A stretch of 64,000 nt of DNA from Cavia porcellus (taxonomy: Eukaryota > Chordata > Mammalia > Rodentia > Caviidae): positions 186,001 to 250,000 of the forward strand of contig NW_026947702.1 in NCBI RefSeq assembly GCF_034190915.1. Direction: 5' to 3'. Within the stretch, counting starts at the first letter, position 1. Each line of letters opens with the position of its first letter. Position numbers and translations under genes: made by a program. Shown here in pieces: positions 11,432 through 23,320 of the stretch. The notes under the pieces are model-generated. The model did no database searches. It saw only the letters and a program-made list of their open reading frames with translations, and had not been told where the DNA came from.

Positions 11432-14400
11432 CAGCATGGGGAGGTCTGGGAACATGCAGTGGGAATGTAGGATAGGTTTCTGAAAAACATCGCGGGGTGG
11501 TGCGCATTGTATGGGTGTGTGTTACATTACATTCACAAGTAGGAGTGAGAAAAACATCACGGGGTGGTGTGAATCGGAGGGTCTGAATTAGGATAGGCAG
11601 TGAGTGGCAATGTAGGATGGAGAAAAGCACCGCGGGGTGGTCAGCATGGGGAGGTCAGGGAACATGCAGTGGCAATGTAGGATAGGTTTCTGAAAAACAT
11701 CACGGGGTGGTGCGCATTGTATGGGTGTGTGTTACATTACATTCACTAGTAGCAGTGAGAAAAACATCACGGGATGGTGTGAATCGGAGGGTCTGAATTA
11801 GGATAGGCAGTGAGTGGCAATGTAGGATGGAGAAAAGCACCGCGGGGTGGTCAGCATGGGGAGGTCAGGGAACATGCAGTGGCAATGTAAGATAGGTTTC
11901 TGAAAAACATCGCGGGGTGGTGCGCATTGTATAGGTGTGTGTTACATTACATTCACTAGTAGGAGTGAGAAAAACATCACGGGGTGGTGCGCATTGTATG
12001 GGTGTGTGTTACATTACATTCACTAGTAGGAGTGAGAAAAACATCACGGGGTGGTGTGAATCGGAGGGTCTGAATTAGGATAGGCAGTGAGTGGCAATGT
12101 AGGATGGAGAAAAGCACCGCGGGTTGGTCAGCATGGGGAGGTCAGGGAACAGGCAGAGGCAATGTAGGATAGGTTTCTGAAAAACATCGCTGGGTGGTGC
12201 GCATTGTATGGGTGTGTGTTACTTAACATTCACTAGTAGGAGTGAGAAAAACATCACGGGGTGGTGTGAATCGGAGGGTCTGAATTAGGATAGGCAGTGA
12301 ATGGCAATGTAGGATGGGGAAAAGCACCGCGGGGTGGTCAGCATGGGGACGTCAGGGAACATGCAGTGGCAATGTAGGATAGGTTTCTGAAAAACATCGC
12401 GGGGTGGTGCGCATTGTATGAGTGTGTGTTACATTACATTCACTAGTAGGAGTGAGAAAAACATCATGGGGTGGTGTGAATCGGAGGGTCTGAATTAGGA
12501 TAGGCAGTGGGTGGCAATGTAGGGTGGAGAAAAGCACCGCGGGGTGGTCAGCATGGGGAGGTCAGGGAACATGCAGTGGCAATGTAGGATAGGTTTCCGA
12601 AAAACATCGCGGGGTGGTGCGCATTGTATGGGTGTGTGTTACATTACATTCACTAGTAGGAGTGAGAAAAACATCACGGGGTGGTTTGAATCGGAGGGTC
12701 TGAATTAGGATAGGCAGTGAGTGGCAATGTAGGATGGAGAAAAGCACCGCGGGGTGGTCAGCATGGGGAGGTCAGGGAACATGCAGTGGCAATGGAGGAT
12801 ACGTTTCTGAAAAACATCGCGGGGTGGTGCGCATTGTATGGGTGTGAGTTACATTACATTCACTAGTAGGAGTGAGAAAAACTTCACGGGGTGGTGCTCA
12901 TTGTATGGGTGTGTGTTACATTACATTCACTAGTAGGAGTGAGAAAAACATCACGGGGTGGTGTGATTGGAGGGTCTGAATTAGGATAGGCAGTGAGTGG
13001 CAATGTAGGATGGAGAAAAGCACCACGGGGTGGTCAGCATGGGGAGGTCATGGAACATGCAGTATCAATGTAGGATAGGTTTCTGAAAATCATCGCGGGG
13101 TGGTGCGCATTGTATGGGTGTGTGTTACATTACATTCACTAGTAGGAGTGAGAAAAACATCACGGGGTGGTGCACATTGTATGGGTGTGTGTTACATTAC
13201 ATTCACTAGTAGGAGTGAGAAAACATAACGGGGTGTTGTGAATCGGAGGGTCTGAATTAGGATAGGCAGTGTGTGGCAATGTGGGATGGAGAAAAGCACC
13301 GCGGGGTGGTCAGCATGGGGAGGTCAGGGAACATGCAGTGGCAATGTAGGATAGGTTTCTGAAAAACAGCGCGGGGTGGTGCGCATTGTATGGGTGTGTG
13401 TTACATTACATTCACTAGTAGGAGTTAGAAAAACATCACGGGGTGGTGTGAATCGGAGGGTCTGAATTAGGATAGGCAGTGAGTGGCAATGTAGGATGGG
13501 GAAAAGCACCGCGTGGTGGTCAGCATGGGGAGGTCAGGGAACATGCAGTGGCAATGTAGGATAGGTTTCTGAAAAACATCGCGGGGTGGTGCGCATTGTA
13601 TGGGTGTGTGTTACATTACACTCACTAGTAGGCGTGAGCAAAACATCACGGGGTGGTGTGAATCGGATGGCCTGAATTAGGATAGGCAGTGAGTGGCAAT
13701 GTAGGATGGAGAAAAGCACCGCGGGTTGGTCAGCATGGGGAGGTCAGGGAACATGCAGTGGCAATGGAGGATAGGTTTCTGAAAAACATCGCGGGGTGGT
13801 GCGCATTGTATGGGTGTGTGTTACATTACATTCACTAGTAGGAGTGAGAAAAACATCAAGGGATGGTGCACATTGTATGGGTGTGTGTTACATTACATTC
13901 ACTAGTAGGAGGGAGAAAAACATCACGGGGTGGTGTGAATCGGAGGGTCTGAATTAGGATAGGCAGTGAGTGGCAATGTAGGATGGAGAAAAGCACCGCG
14001 GGGTGGTCAGCATGGGGAGGTCAGGGAACATGCAGTGGCAATGTAGGATAGGTTTCTGAAAAACATCACGGGGTGGTGCGCATTGTATGGGTGTGTGTTA
14101 CATTACATTCACTAGTAGCAGTGAGAAAAACATCACGGGATGGTGTGAATCGGAGGGTCTGAATTAGGATAGGCAGTGAGTGGCAATGTAGGATGGAGAA
14201 AAGCACCGCGGGGTGGTCAGCATGGGGAGGTCAGGGAACATGCAGTGGCAATGTAAGATAGGTTTCTGAAAAACATCGCGGGGTGGTGCGCATTGTATGG
14301 GTGTGTGTTACATTACATTCACTAGTAGGAGTGAGAAAAACATCACGGGGTGGTGCGCATTGTATGGGTGTGTGTTACATTACATTCACTAGTAGGAGTG

Positions 14401-15744
14401 AGAAAAACATCACGGGGTGGTGTGAATCGGAGGGTCTGAATTAGGATAGGCAGTGAGTGGCAATGTAGGATGGAGAAAAGCACCGCGGGTTGGTCAGCAT
14501 GGGGAGGTCAGGGAACAGGCAGAGGCAATGTAGGATAGGTTTCTGAAAAACATCGCTGGGTGGTGCGCATTGTATGGGTGTGTGTTACTTAACATTCACT
14601 AGTAGGAGTGAGAAAAACATCACGGGGTGGTGTGAATCGGAGGGTCTGAATTAGGATAGGCAGTGAATGGCAATGTAGGATGGGGAAAAGCACCGCGGGG
14701 TGGTCAGCATGGGGACGTCAGGGAACATGCAGTGGCAATGTAGGATAGGTTTCTGAAAAACATCGCGGGGTGGTGCGCATTGTATGGGTGTGTGTTACAT
14801 TACATTCACTAGTAGGAGTGAGAAAAACATCACGGGGTGGTGTGAATCGGAGGGTCTGAATTAGGATAGGCAGTGGGTGGCAATGTAGGGTGGAGAAAAG
14901 CACCGCGGGGTGGTCAGCATGGGGAGGTCAGGGAACATGCAGTGGCAATGGAGGATAGGTTTCTGAAAAACATCGCGGGGTGGTGCGCATTGTATGGGTG
15001 TGTGTTACATTACATTCACTAGTAGGAGTGAGAAAAACATCAAGGGATGGTGCACATTGTATGGGTGTGTGTTACATTACATTCACTAGTAGGAGGGAGA
15101 AAAACATCACGGGGTGGTGTGAATCGGAGGGTCTGAATTAGGATAGGCAGTGAGTGGCAATGTAGGATGGAGAAAAGCACCTCGGGATGGTCAGCATGGG
15201 GAGGTCAGGGAACATGCAGTGGCAATGTAGGATAGGATTCTGAAAAACATTGCGGGGTGGTGCGCATTGTATGGGTGTGTGTTACATTACATTCACTAGT
15301 AGGAGTGAGAAAAACATCACGGGGTGGTGGGCATTGTATGGGTGTGTGTTACATTACATTCACTAGTAGGAGTGAGAAAAACATCACGGGGTGGTTTGAA
15401 TCGGAGGGTCTGAATTAGGATAGGCAGTGAGTGGCAATGTAGGATGGAGAAAAGCACCGCGGGGTGGTCAGCATGGGGAGGTCAGGGAACATGCAGTGGC
15501 AATGGAGGATAGGTTTCTGAAAAACATCGCGGGGTGGTGCGCATTGTATGGGTGTGTGTTACATTACATTCACTAGTAGGAGTGAGAAAAACATCACGGG
15601 GTGGTGCGCATTGTATGGGTGTGTGTTACATTACATTCACTAGTAGGAGTGAGAAAAACATCACGGGGTGGTGTGAATCGGAGGGTCTGAATTAGGATAG
15701 GCAGTGAGAGGCAATGTAGGATGGAAAAAGCACCTCGGGGTGGT
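11432..15744 (+). repeat. Alpha+beta HOR period, 4,313 bp
   Basis: Eighteen units: alpha 1-1-2-1-1-1-2-2-1-1-2 (11432-14007), then beta 1-2-1-1-2-2-2 (14008-15744). The beta part aligns with 9695-11431 at a constant offset of 4,313 bp, both 1,737 bp long. Private changes include CTGGGAACATG near 11447, which abolishes a minus-strand stop, GAGTGTGAAAAAC near 11270 and TATGAGTG near 12419. The two-C unit at 13731 is absent from the next period. Confidence 0.9.
12759..13034 (+). repeat. Fused unit in alpha block (276 bp)
   Basis: The left half (CTTCACGG, GCTCATTG) matches the unit at 7407 and the right end (GTGATTGG with one base missing) matches the unit at 7683. Relative to 7407-7891, 209-210 bp are gone. 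The same fusion is at 17072-17347 and 21108-21383, so it happened once before those alpha copies were multiplied. Confidence 0.8.
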
Positions 15745-18700
15745 CAGCATGGGGAGGTCAGGGAACATGCAGTGGGAATGTAGGATAGGTTTCTGAAAAA
15801 CATCGCGGGGTGGTGCGCATTGTATGGGTGTGTGTTACATTACATTCACAAGTAGGAGTGAGAAAAACATCACGGGGTGGTGTGAATCGGAGGGTCTGAA
15901 TTAGGATAGGCAGTGAGTGGCAATGTAGGATGGAGAAAAGCACCGCGGGGTGGTCAGCATGGGGAGGTCAGGGAACATGCAGTGGCAATGTAGGATAGGT
16001 TTCTGAAAAACATCACGGGGTGGTGCGCATTGTATGGGTGTGTGTTACATTACATTCACTAGTAGCAGTGAGAAAAACATCACGGGATGGTGTGAATCGG
16101 AGGGTCTGAATTAGGATAGGCAGTGAGTGGCAATGTAGGATGGAGAAAAGCACCGCGGGGTGGTCAGCATGGGGAGGTCAGGGAACATGCAGTGGCAATG
16201 TAAGATAGGTTTCTGAAAAACATCGCGGGGTGGTGCGCATTGTATAGGTGTGTGTTACATTACATTCACTAGTAGGAGTGAGAAAAACATCACGGGGTGG
16301 TGCGCATTGTATGGGTGTGTGTTACATTACATTCACTAGTAGGAGTGAGAAAAACATCACGGGGTGGTGTGAATCGGAGGGTCTGAATTAGGATAGGCAG
16401 TGAGTGGCAATGTAGGATGGAGAAAAGCACCGCGGGTTGGTCAGCATGGGGAGGTCAGGGAACAGGCAGAGGCAATGTAGGATAGGTTTCTGAAAAACAT
16501 CGCTGGGTGGTGCGCATTGTATGGGTGTGTGTTACTTAACATTCACTAGTAGGAGTGAGAAAAACATCACGGGGTGGTGTGATTCGGAGGGTCTGAATTA
16601 GGATAGGCAGTGAATGGCAATGTAGGATGGGGAAAAGCACCGCGGGGTGGTCAGCATGGGGACGTCAGGGAACATGCAGTGGCAATGTAGGATAGGTTTC
16701 TGAAAAACATCGCGGGGTGGTGCGCATTGTATGGGTGTGTGTTACATTACATTCACTAGTAGGAGTGAGAAAAACATCATGGGGTGGTGTGAATCGGAGG
16801 GTCTGAATTAGGATAGGCAGTGGGTGGCAATGTAGGGTGGAGAAAAGCACCGCGGGGTGGTCAGCATGGGGAGGTCAGGGAACATGCAGTGGCAATGTAG
16901 GATAGGTTTCCGAAAAACATCGCGGGGTGGTGCGCATTGTATGGGTGTGTGTTACATTACATTCACTAGTAGGAGTGAGAAAAACATCACGGGGTGGTTT
17001 GAATCGGAGGGTCTGAATTAGGATAGGCAGTGAGTGGCAATGTAGGATGGAGAAAAGCACCGCGGGGTGGTCAGCATGGGGAGGTCAGGGAACATGCTGT
17101 GGCAATGGAGGATAGGTTTCTGAAAAACATCGCGGGGTGGTGCGCATTGTATGGGTGTGAGTTACATTACATTCACTAGTAGGAGTGAGAAAAACTTCAC
17201 GGGGTGGTGCTCATTGTATGGGTGTGTGTTACATTACATTCACTACTAGGAGTGAGAAAAACATCACGGGGTGGTGTGATTGGAGGGTCTGAATTAGGAT
17301 AGGCAGTGAGTGGCAATGTAGGATGGAGAAAAGCACCACGGGGTGGTCAGCATGGGGAGGTCATGGAACATGCAGTATCAATGTAGGATAGGTTTCTGAA
17401 AATCATCGCGGGGTGGTGCGCATTGTATGGGTGTGTGTTACATTACATTCACTAGTAGGAGTGAGAAAAACATCACGGGGTGGTGCACATTGTATGGGTG
17501 TGTGTTACATTACATTCACTAGTAGGAGTGAGAAAACATAACGGGGTGTTGTGAATCGGAGGGTCTGAATTAGGATAGGCAGTGTGTGGCAATGTGGGAT
17601 GGAGAAAAGCACCGCGGGGTGGTCAGCATGGGGAGGTCAGGGAACATGCAGTGGCAATGTAGGATAGGTTTCTGAAAAACAGCGCGGGGTGGTGCGCATT
17701 GTATGGGTGTGTGTTACATTACATTCACTAGTAGGAGTTAGAAAAACATCACGGGGTGGTGTGAATCGGAGGGTCTGAATTAGGATAGGCAGTGAGTGGC
17801 AATGTAGGATGGGGAAAAGCACCGCGTGGTGGTCAGCATGGGGAGGTCAGGGAACATGCAGTGGCAATGTAGGATAGGTTTCTGAAAAACATCGCGAGGT
17901 GGTGCGCATTGTATGGGTGTGTGTTACATTACACTCACTAGTAGGCGTGAGCAAAACATCACGGGGTGGTGTGAATCGGATGGCCTGAATTAGGATAGGC
18001 AGTGAGTGGCAATGTAGGATGGAGAAAAGCACCGCGGGGTGGTCAGCATGGGGAGGTCAGGGAACATGCAGTGGCAATGTAGGATAGGTTTCTGAAAAAC
18101 ATCACGGGGTGGTGCGCATTGTATGGGTGTGTGTTACATTACATTCACTAGTAGCAGTGAGAAAAACATCACGGGATGGTGTGAATCGGAGGGTCTGAAT
18201 TAGGATAGGCAGTGAGTGGCAATGTAGGATGGAGAAAAGCACCGCGGGGTGGTCAGCATGGGGAGGTCAGGGAACATGCAGTGGCAATGTAAGATAGTTT
18301 TCTGAAAAACATCGCGGGGTGGAGCGCATTGTATGGGTGTGTGTTACATTACATTCACTAGTAGGAGTGAGAAAAACATCACGGGGTGGTGCGCATTGTA
18401 TGGGTGTGTGTTACATTACATTCACTAGTAGGAGTGAGAAAAACATCACGGGGTGGTGTGAATCGGAGGGTCTGAATTAGGATAGGCAGTGAGTGGCAAT
18501 GTAGGATGGAGAAAAGCACCGCGGGTTGGTCAGCATGGGGAGGTCAGGGAACAGGCAGAGGCAATGTAGGATAGGTTTCTGAAAAACATCGCTGGGTGGT
18601 GCGCATTGTATGGGTGTGTGTTACTTAACATTCACTAGTAGGAGTGAGAAAAACATCACGGGGTGGTGTGAATCGGAGGGTCTGAATTAGGATAGGCAGT

Positions 18701-19780
18701 GAATGGCAATCTAGGATGGGGAAAAGCACCGCGGGGTGGTCAGCATGGGGACGTCAGGGAACATGCAGTGGCAATGTAGGATAGGTTTCTGAAAAACATC
18801 TCGGGGTGGTGCGCATTGTATGGGTGTGTGTTACATTACATTCACTAGTAGGAGTGAGAAAAACATCACGGGGTGGTGTGAATCGGAGGGTCTGAATTAG
18901 GATAGGCAGTGGGTGGCAATGTAGGGTGGAGAAAAGCAGCGCGGGGTGGTCAGCATGGGGAGGTCAGGGAACATGCAGTGGCAATGTAGGATAGGTTTCT
19001 GAAAAACATCGCGGGGTGGTGCGCATTGTATGGGTGTGTGTTACATTACATTCACGAGTAGGAGTGAGAAAAACATCAAGGGATGGTGCACATTGTATGG
19101 GTGTGTGTTACATTACATTCACTAGTAGGAGGGAGAAAAACATCACGGGGTGGTGTGAATCGGAGGGTCTGAATTAGGATAGGCAGTGAGTGGCAATGTA
19201 GGATGGAGAAAAGCACCTCGGGATGGTCAGCATGGGGAGGTCAGGGAACATGCAGTGGCAATGTAGGATAGGATTCTGAAAAACATTGCGGGGTGGTGCG
19301 CATTGTATGGGTGTGTGTTACATTACATTCACTAGTAGGAGTGAGAAAAACATCACGGGGTGGTGGGCATTGTATGGGTGTGTGTTACATTACATTCACT
19401 AGTAGGAGTGAGAAAAACATCACGGGGTGGTTTGAATCGGAGGGTCTGAATTAGGATAGGCAGTGAGTGGCAATGTAGGATGGAGAAAAGCACCGCGGGG
19501 TGGTCAGCATGGGGAGGTCAGGGAACATGCAGTGGCAATGGAGGATAGGTTTCTGAAAAACATCGCGGGGTGGTGCGCATTGTATGGGTGTGTGTTACAT
19601 TACATTCACTAGTAGGAGTGAGAAAAACATCACGGGGTGGTGCGCATTGTATGGGTGTGTGTTACATTACATTCACTAGTAGGAGTGAGAAAAACATCAC
19701 GGGGTGGTGTGAATCGGAGGGTCTGAATTAGGATAGGCAGTGAGAGGCAATGTAGGATGGAAAAAGCACCTCGGGGTGGT
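15745..19780 (+). repeat. Alpha+beta HOR period, 4,036 bp
   Basis: Seventeen units: alpha 1-1-2-1-1-1-2-2-1-1 (15745-18043) and beta 1-2-1-1-2-2-2 (18044-19780). It equals the previous period minus one 277-bp unit. Private changes: ACTACTAGG near 17245, CGCGAGGTGG near 17893, GATAGTTTTCTG near 18294, GGAGCGCATTG near 18321, AATCTAGG near 18709, CACGAGTAGG near 19053. These scattered single changes show the copies are not exact assembly duplicates. Confidence 0.9.
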
Positions 19781-21869
19781 CAGCATGGGGAGGTCAGGGA
19801 ACATGCAGTGGGAATGTAGGATAGGTTTCTGAAAAACATCGCGGGGTGGTGCGCATTGTATGGGTGTGTGTTACATTACATTCACAAGTAGGAGTGAGAA
19901 AAACATCACGGGGTGGTGTGAATCGGAGGGTCTGAATTAGGATAGGCAGTGAGTGGCAATGTAGGATGGAGAAAAGCACCGCGGGGTGGTCAGCATGGGG
20001 AGGTCAGGGAACATGCAGTGGCAATGTAGGATAGGTTTCTGAAAAATGTCACGGGGTGGTGCGCATTGTATGGGTGTGTGTTACATTACATTCACTAGTA
20101 GCAGTGAGAAAAACATCACGGGATGGTGTGAATCGGAGGGTCTGAATTAGGATAGGCAGTGAGTGGCAATGTAGGATGGAGAAAAGCACCGCGGGGTGGT
20201 CAGCATGGGGAGGTCAGGGAACATGCAGTGGCAATGTAAGATAGGTTTCTGAAAAACATCGCGGGGTGGTGCGCATTGTATAGGTGTGTGTTACATTACA
20301 TTCACTAGTAGGAGTGAGAAAAACATCACGGGGTGGTGCGCATTGTATGGGTGTGTGTTACATTACATTCACTAGTAGGAGTGAGAAAAACATCACGGGG
20401 TGGTGTGAATTGGAGGGTCTGAATTAGGATAGGCAGTGAGTGGCAATGTAGGATGGAGAAAAGCACCGCGGGTTGGTCAGCATGGGGAGGTCAGGGAACA
20501 GGCAGAGGCAATGTAGGATAGGTTTCTGAAAAACATCGCTGGGTGGTGCGCATTGTATGGGTGTGTGTTACTTAACATTCACTAGTAGGAGTGAGAAAAA
20601 CATCACGGGGTGGTGTGAATCGGAGGGTCTGAATTAGGATAGGCAGTGAATGGCAATGTAGGATGGGGAAAAGCACCGCGGGGTGGTCAGCATGGGGACG
20701 TCAGGGAACATGTAGTGGCAATGTAGGATAGGTTTCTGAAAAACATCGCGGGGTGGTGCGCATTGTATGGGTGTGTGTTACATTACATTCACTAGTAGGA
20801 GTGAGAAAAACATCATGGGGTGGTGTGAATCGGAGGGTCTGAATTAGGATAGGCAGTGGGTGGCAATGTAGGGTGGAGAAAAGCACCGCGGGGTGGTCAG
20901 CATGGGGAGGTCAGGGAACATGCAGTGGCAATGTAGGATAGGTTTCCGAAAAACATCGCGGGGTGGTGCGAATTGTATGGGTGTGTGTTACATTACATTC
21001 ACTAGTAGGAGTGAGAAAAACATCACGGGGTGGTTTGAATCGGAGGGTCTGAATTAGGATAGGCAGTGAGTGGCAATGTAGGATGGAGAAAAGCACCGCG
21101 GGGTGGTCAGCATGGGGAGGTCAGGGAACATGCAGTGGCAATGGAGGATAGGTTTCTGAAAAACATCGCGGGGTGGTGCGCATTGTATGGGTGTGAGTTA
21201 CATTACATTCACTAGTAGGAGTGAGAAAAACTTCACGGGGTGGTGCTCATTGTATGGGTGTGTGTTACATTACATTCACTAGTAGGAGTGAGAAAAACAT
21301 CACGGGGTGGTGTGATTGGAGGGTCTGAATTAGGATAGGCAGTGAGTGGCAATGTAGGATGGAGAAAAGCACCACGGGGTGGTCAGCATGGGGAGGTCAT
21401 GGAACATGCAGTATCAATGTAGGATAGGTTTCTGAAAATCATCGCGGGGTGGTGCGCATTGTATGGGTGTGTGTTACATTACATTCACTAGTAGGAGTGA
21501 GAAAAACATCACGGGGTGGTGCACATTGTATGGGTGTGTGTTACATTACATTCACTAGTAGGAGTGAGAAAACATAACGGGGTGTTGTGAATCGGAGGGT
21601 CTGAATTAGGATAGGCAGTGTGTGGCAATGTGGGATGGAGAAAAGCACCGCGGGGTGGTCAGCATGGGGAGGTCAGGGAACATGCAGTGGCAATGTAGGA
21701 TAGGTTTCTGAAAAACAGCGCGGGGTGGTGCGCATTGTATGGGTGTGTGTTACATTACATTCACTAGTAGGAGTTAGAAAAACATCACGGGGTGGTGTGA
21801 ATCGGAGGGTCTGAATTAGGATAGGCAGTGAGTGGCAATGTAGGATGGGGAAAAGCACCGCGTGATGGT
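19781..21869 (+). repeat. Truncated alpha HOR copy at domain end
   Basis: Units 1-1-2-1-1-1-2-2-1, matching 15745-17833 at a 4,036-bp offset. Private changes include GAAAAATGTCACGG near 20041, GAACATGTAGTGG near 20708 and GTGCGAATTG near 20967. The HOR register breaks at the next unit, whose preceding A ends GCGTGATGGT. Confidence 0.88.
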
Positions 21870-22280
21870 CAGCATGGGGAGGTCAGGGAACATGCAGTGG
21901 CAATGTAGGATAGGTTTCTGAAAAACATCGCGGGGTGGTGCGCATTGTATGGGTGTGTGTTACATTACATTCACTAGTAATAATGAGGAAAACATCACAG
22001 GGTGGTGCGCATTGTATGGGTGTGTGTTACATTACATTCACTAGTAGGAGTGAGAAAAACATCATGGGATGGTGCGCATTGTATGGGTGTGTGTTACATT
22101 ACATTCAATTGTAGGAGTGACAAAAACATCACGGGGTGGTGGGCATTGTATGGGTGTGTGTTACATTACATTCACTAGTAGGAGGGAGAAAAACATCACG
22201 GGGTGGTGTGAATCGGAGGGTCTGAATTAGGATAGGCAGTGAGTGGCAATGTAGGATGGAGAAAAGCACCTCGGGATGGT
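21870..22280 (+). repeat. Unit with four tandem C modules (411 bp)
   Basis: The only four-C unit of the window; C starts at 21940, 22007, 22074 and 22141. Its C copies are unusually diverged: the first has TAGTAATAATGAGG and CATCACAGGG, the second CATCATGGGATGG, the third TTCAATTGTAGG and GTGACAAAAAC. The fourth has GGAGGGAGAA, the marker of the first cassette unit. It sits exactly where the alpha/beta HOR domain stops. Confidence 0.93.
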
Positions 22281-23320
22281 CAGCATGGGGAGGTCAGGGA
22301 ACATGCAGTGGCAATGTAGGATAGGATTCTGAAAAATATCGCGGGGTGGTCCGCATTGTATGGGTGTGTGTTACATTACATTCACTAGTAGGAGTGAGAA
22401 AAACATCACGGGGTGGTGGGCATTGTATGGGTGTGTGTTACATTACATTCACTAGTAGGAGTGAGAAAAACATCACGGGGTGGTTTGAATCGGAGGGTCT
22501 GAATTAGGATAGGCAGTGAGTGGCAATGTAGGATGGAGAAAAGCACCACGGGGTGGTCAGCATGGGGAGGTCAGGGAACATGCAGTGGCAATGGAGGATA
22601 GGTTTCTGAAAAATATCGCGGGGTGGTGCGCATTGTATGGGTGTGTGTTACATTACATTCACTAGTAGGAGTGAGAAATACATCACGGGGTGGTGCGCAT
22701 TGTATGGGTGTGTGTTACATTACATTCACTAGTAGGAGTGAGAAAAACATCACGGGGTGGTGTGAATCGGAGGGTCTGTATTAGGATAGGCAGTGAGAGG
22801 CAATGTAGGATGGAAAAAGCACCTCGGGGTGGTCAGCATGGGGAGGTCAGGGAACATGCAGTCGCAATGTAGGATAGGTTTCTGAAAAACATCGCGGGGT
22901 GGTGCGCATTGTATGGGTGTGTGTTACATTACATTCACTAGTAGGAGTGAGAAAAACATAACGGGGTGGTGTGAATCGGAGGGTCTGAATTAGGATAGGC
23001 AGTGAGTGGCAATGTAGGATGGAGAAAAGCACCGCGGGGTGGTCAGCATGGGGAGGTCAGGGAACATGCAGTGGCAATGTAGGATAGGTTTCTGAAAAAC
23101 ATCGCAGGGTGGTGCGCATTGTATGGGTGTGTGTTACATTACATTCACTAGTAGGAGTGAGAAAAACATCACGGGGTGGTGCGCATTGTATGGGTGTGTG
23201 TTACATTACATTCACTAGTAGGAGTGAGAAAAACATCACGGGGTGATGTGAATCGGAGGGTCTGAATTAGGATAGGCAGTGAGTGGCAATGTAGGGTGGA
23301 GAAAAGCACCGCGGGGTGGT
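22281..23320 (+). repeat. Boundary segment, units 2-2-1-2
   Basis: B starts at 22281, 22558, 22834 and 23044. The first two complete the 2-2-2 cassette. The unit at 22834 is the usual follower of the short A, but with GTCGCAATG in B and CATAACGGGG in C. The A after 23044 has GGTGATGTG at its junction and TAGGGTGG. Confidence 0.85.

Noticed and set aside
21940..22207. Insertion of foreign DNA at the alpha/beta domain edge
   Set aside because: The extra length is exactly three additional 67-bp C modules; all bases align to C despite several substitutions.
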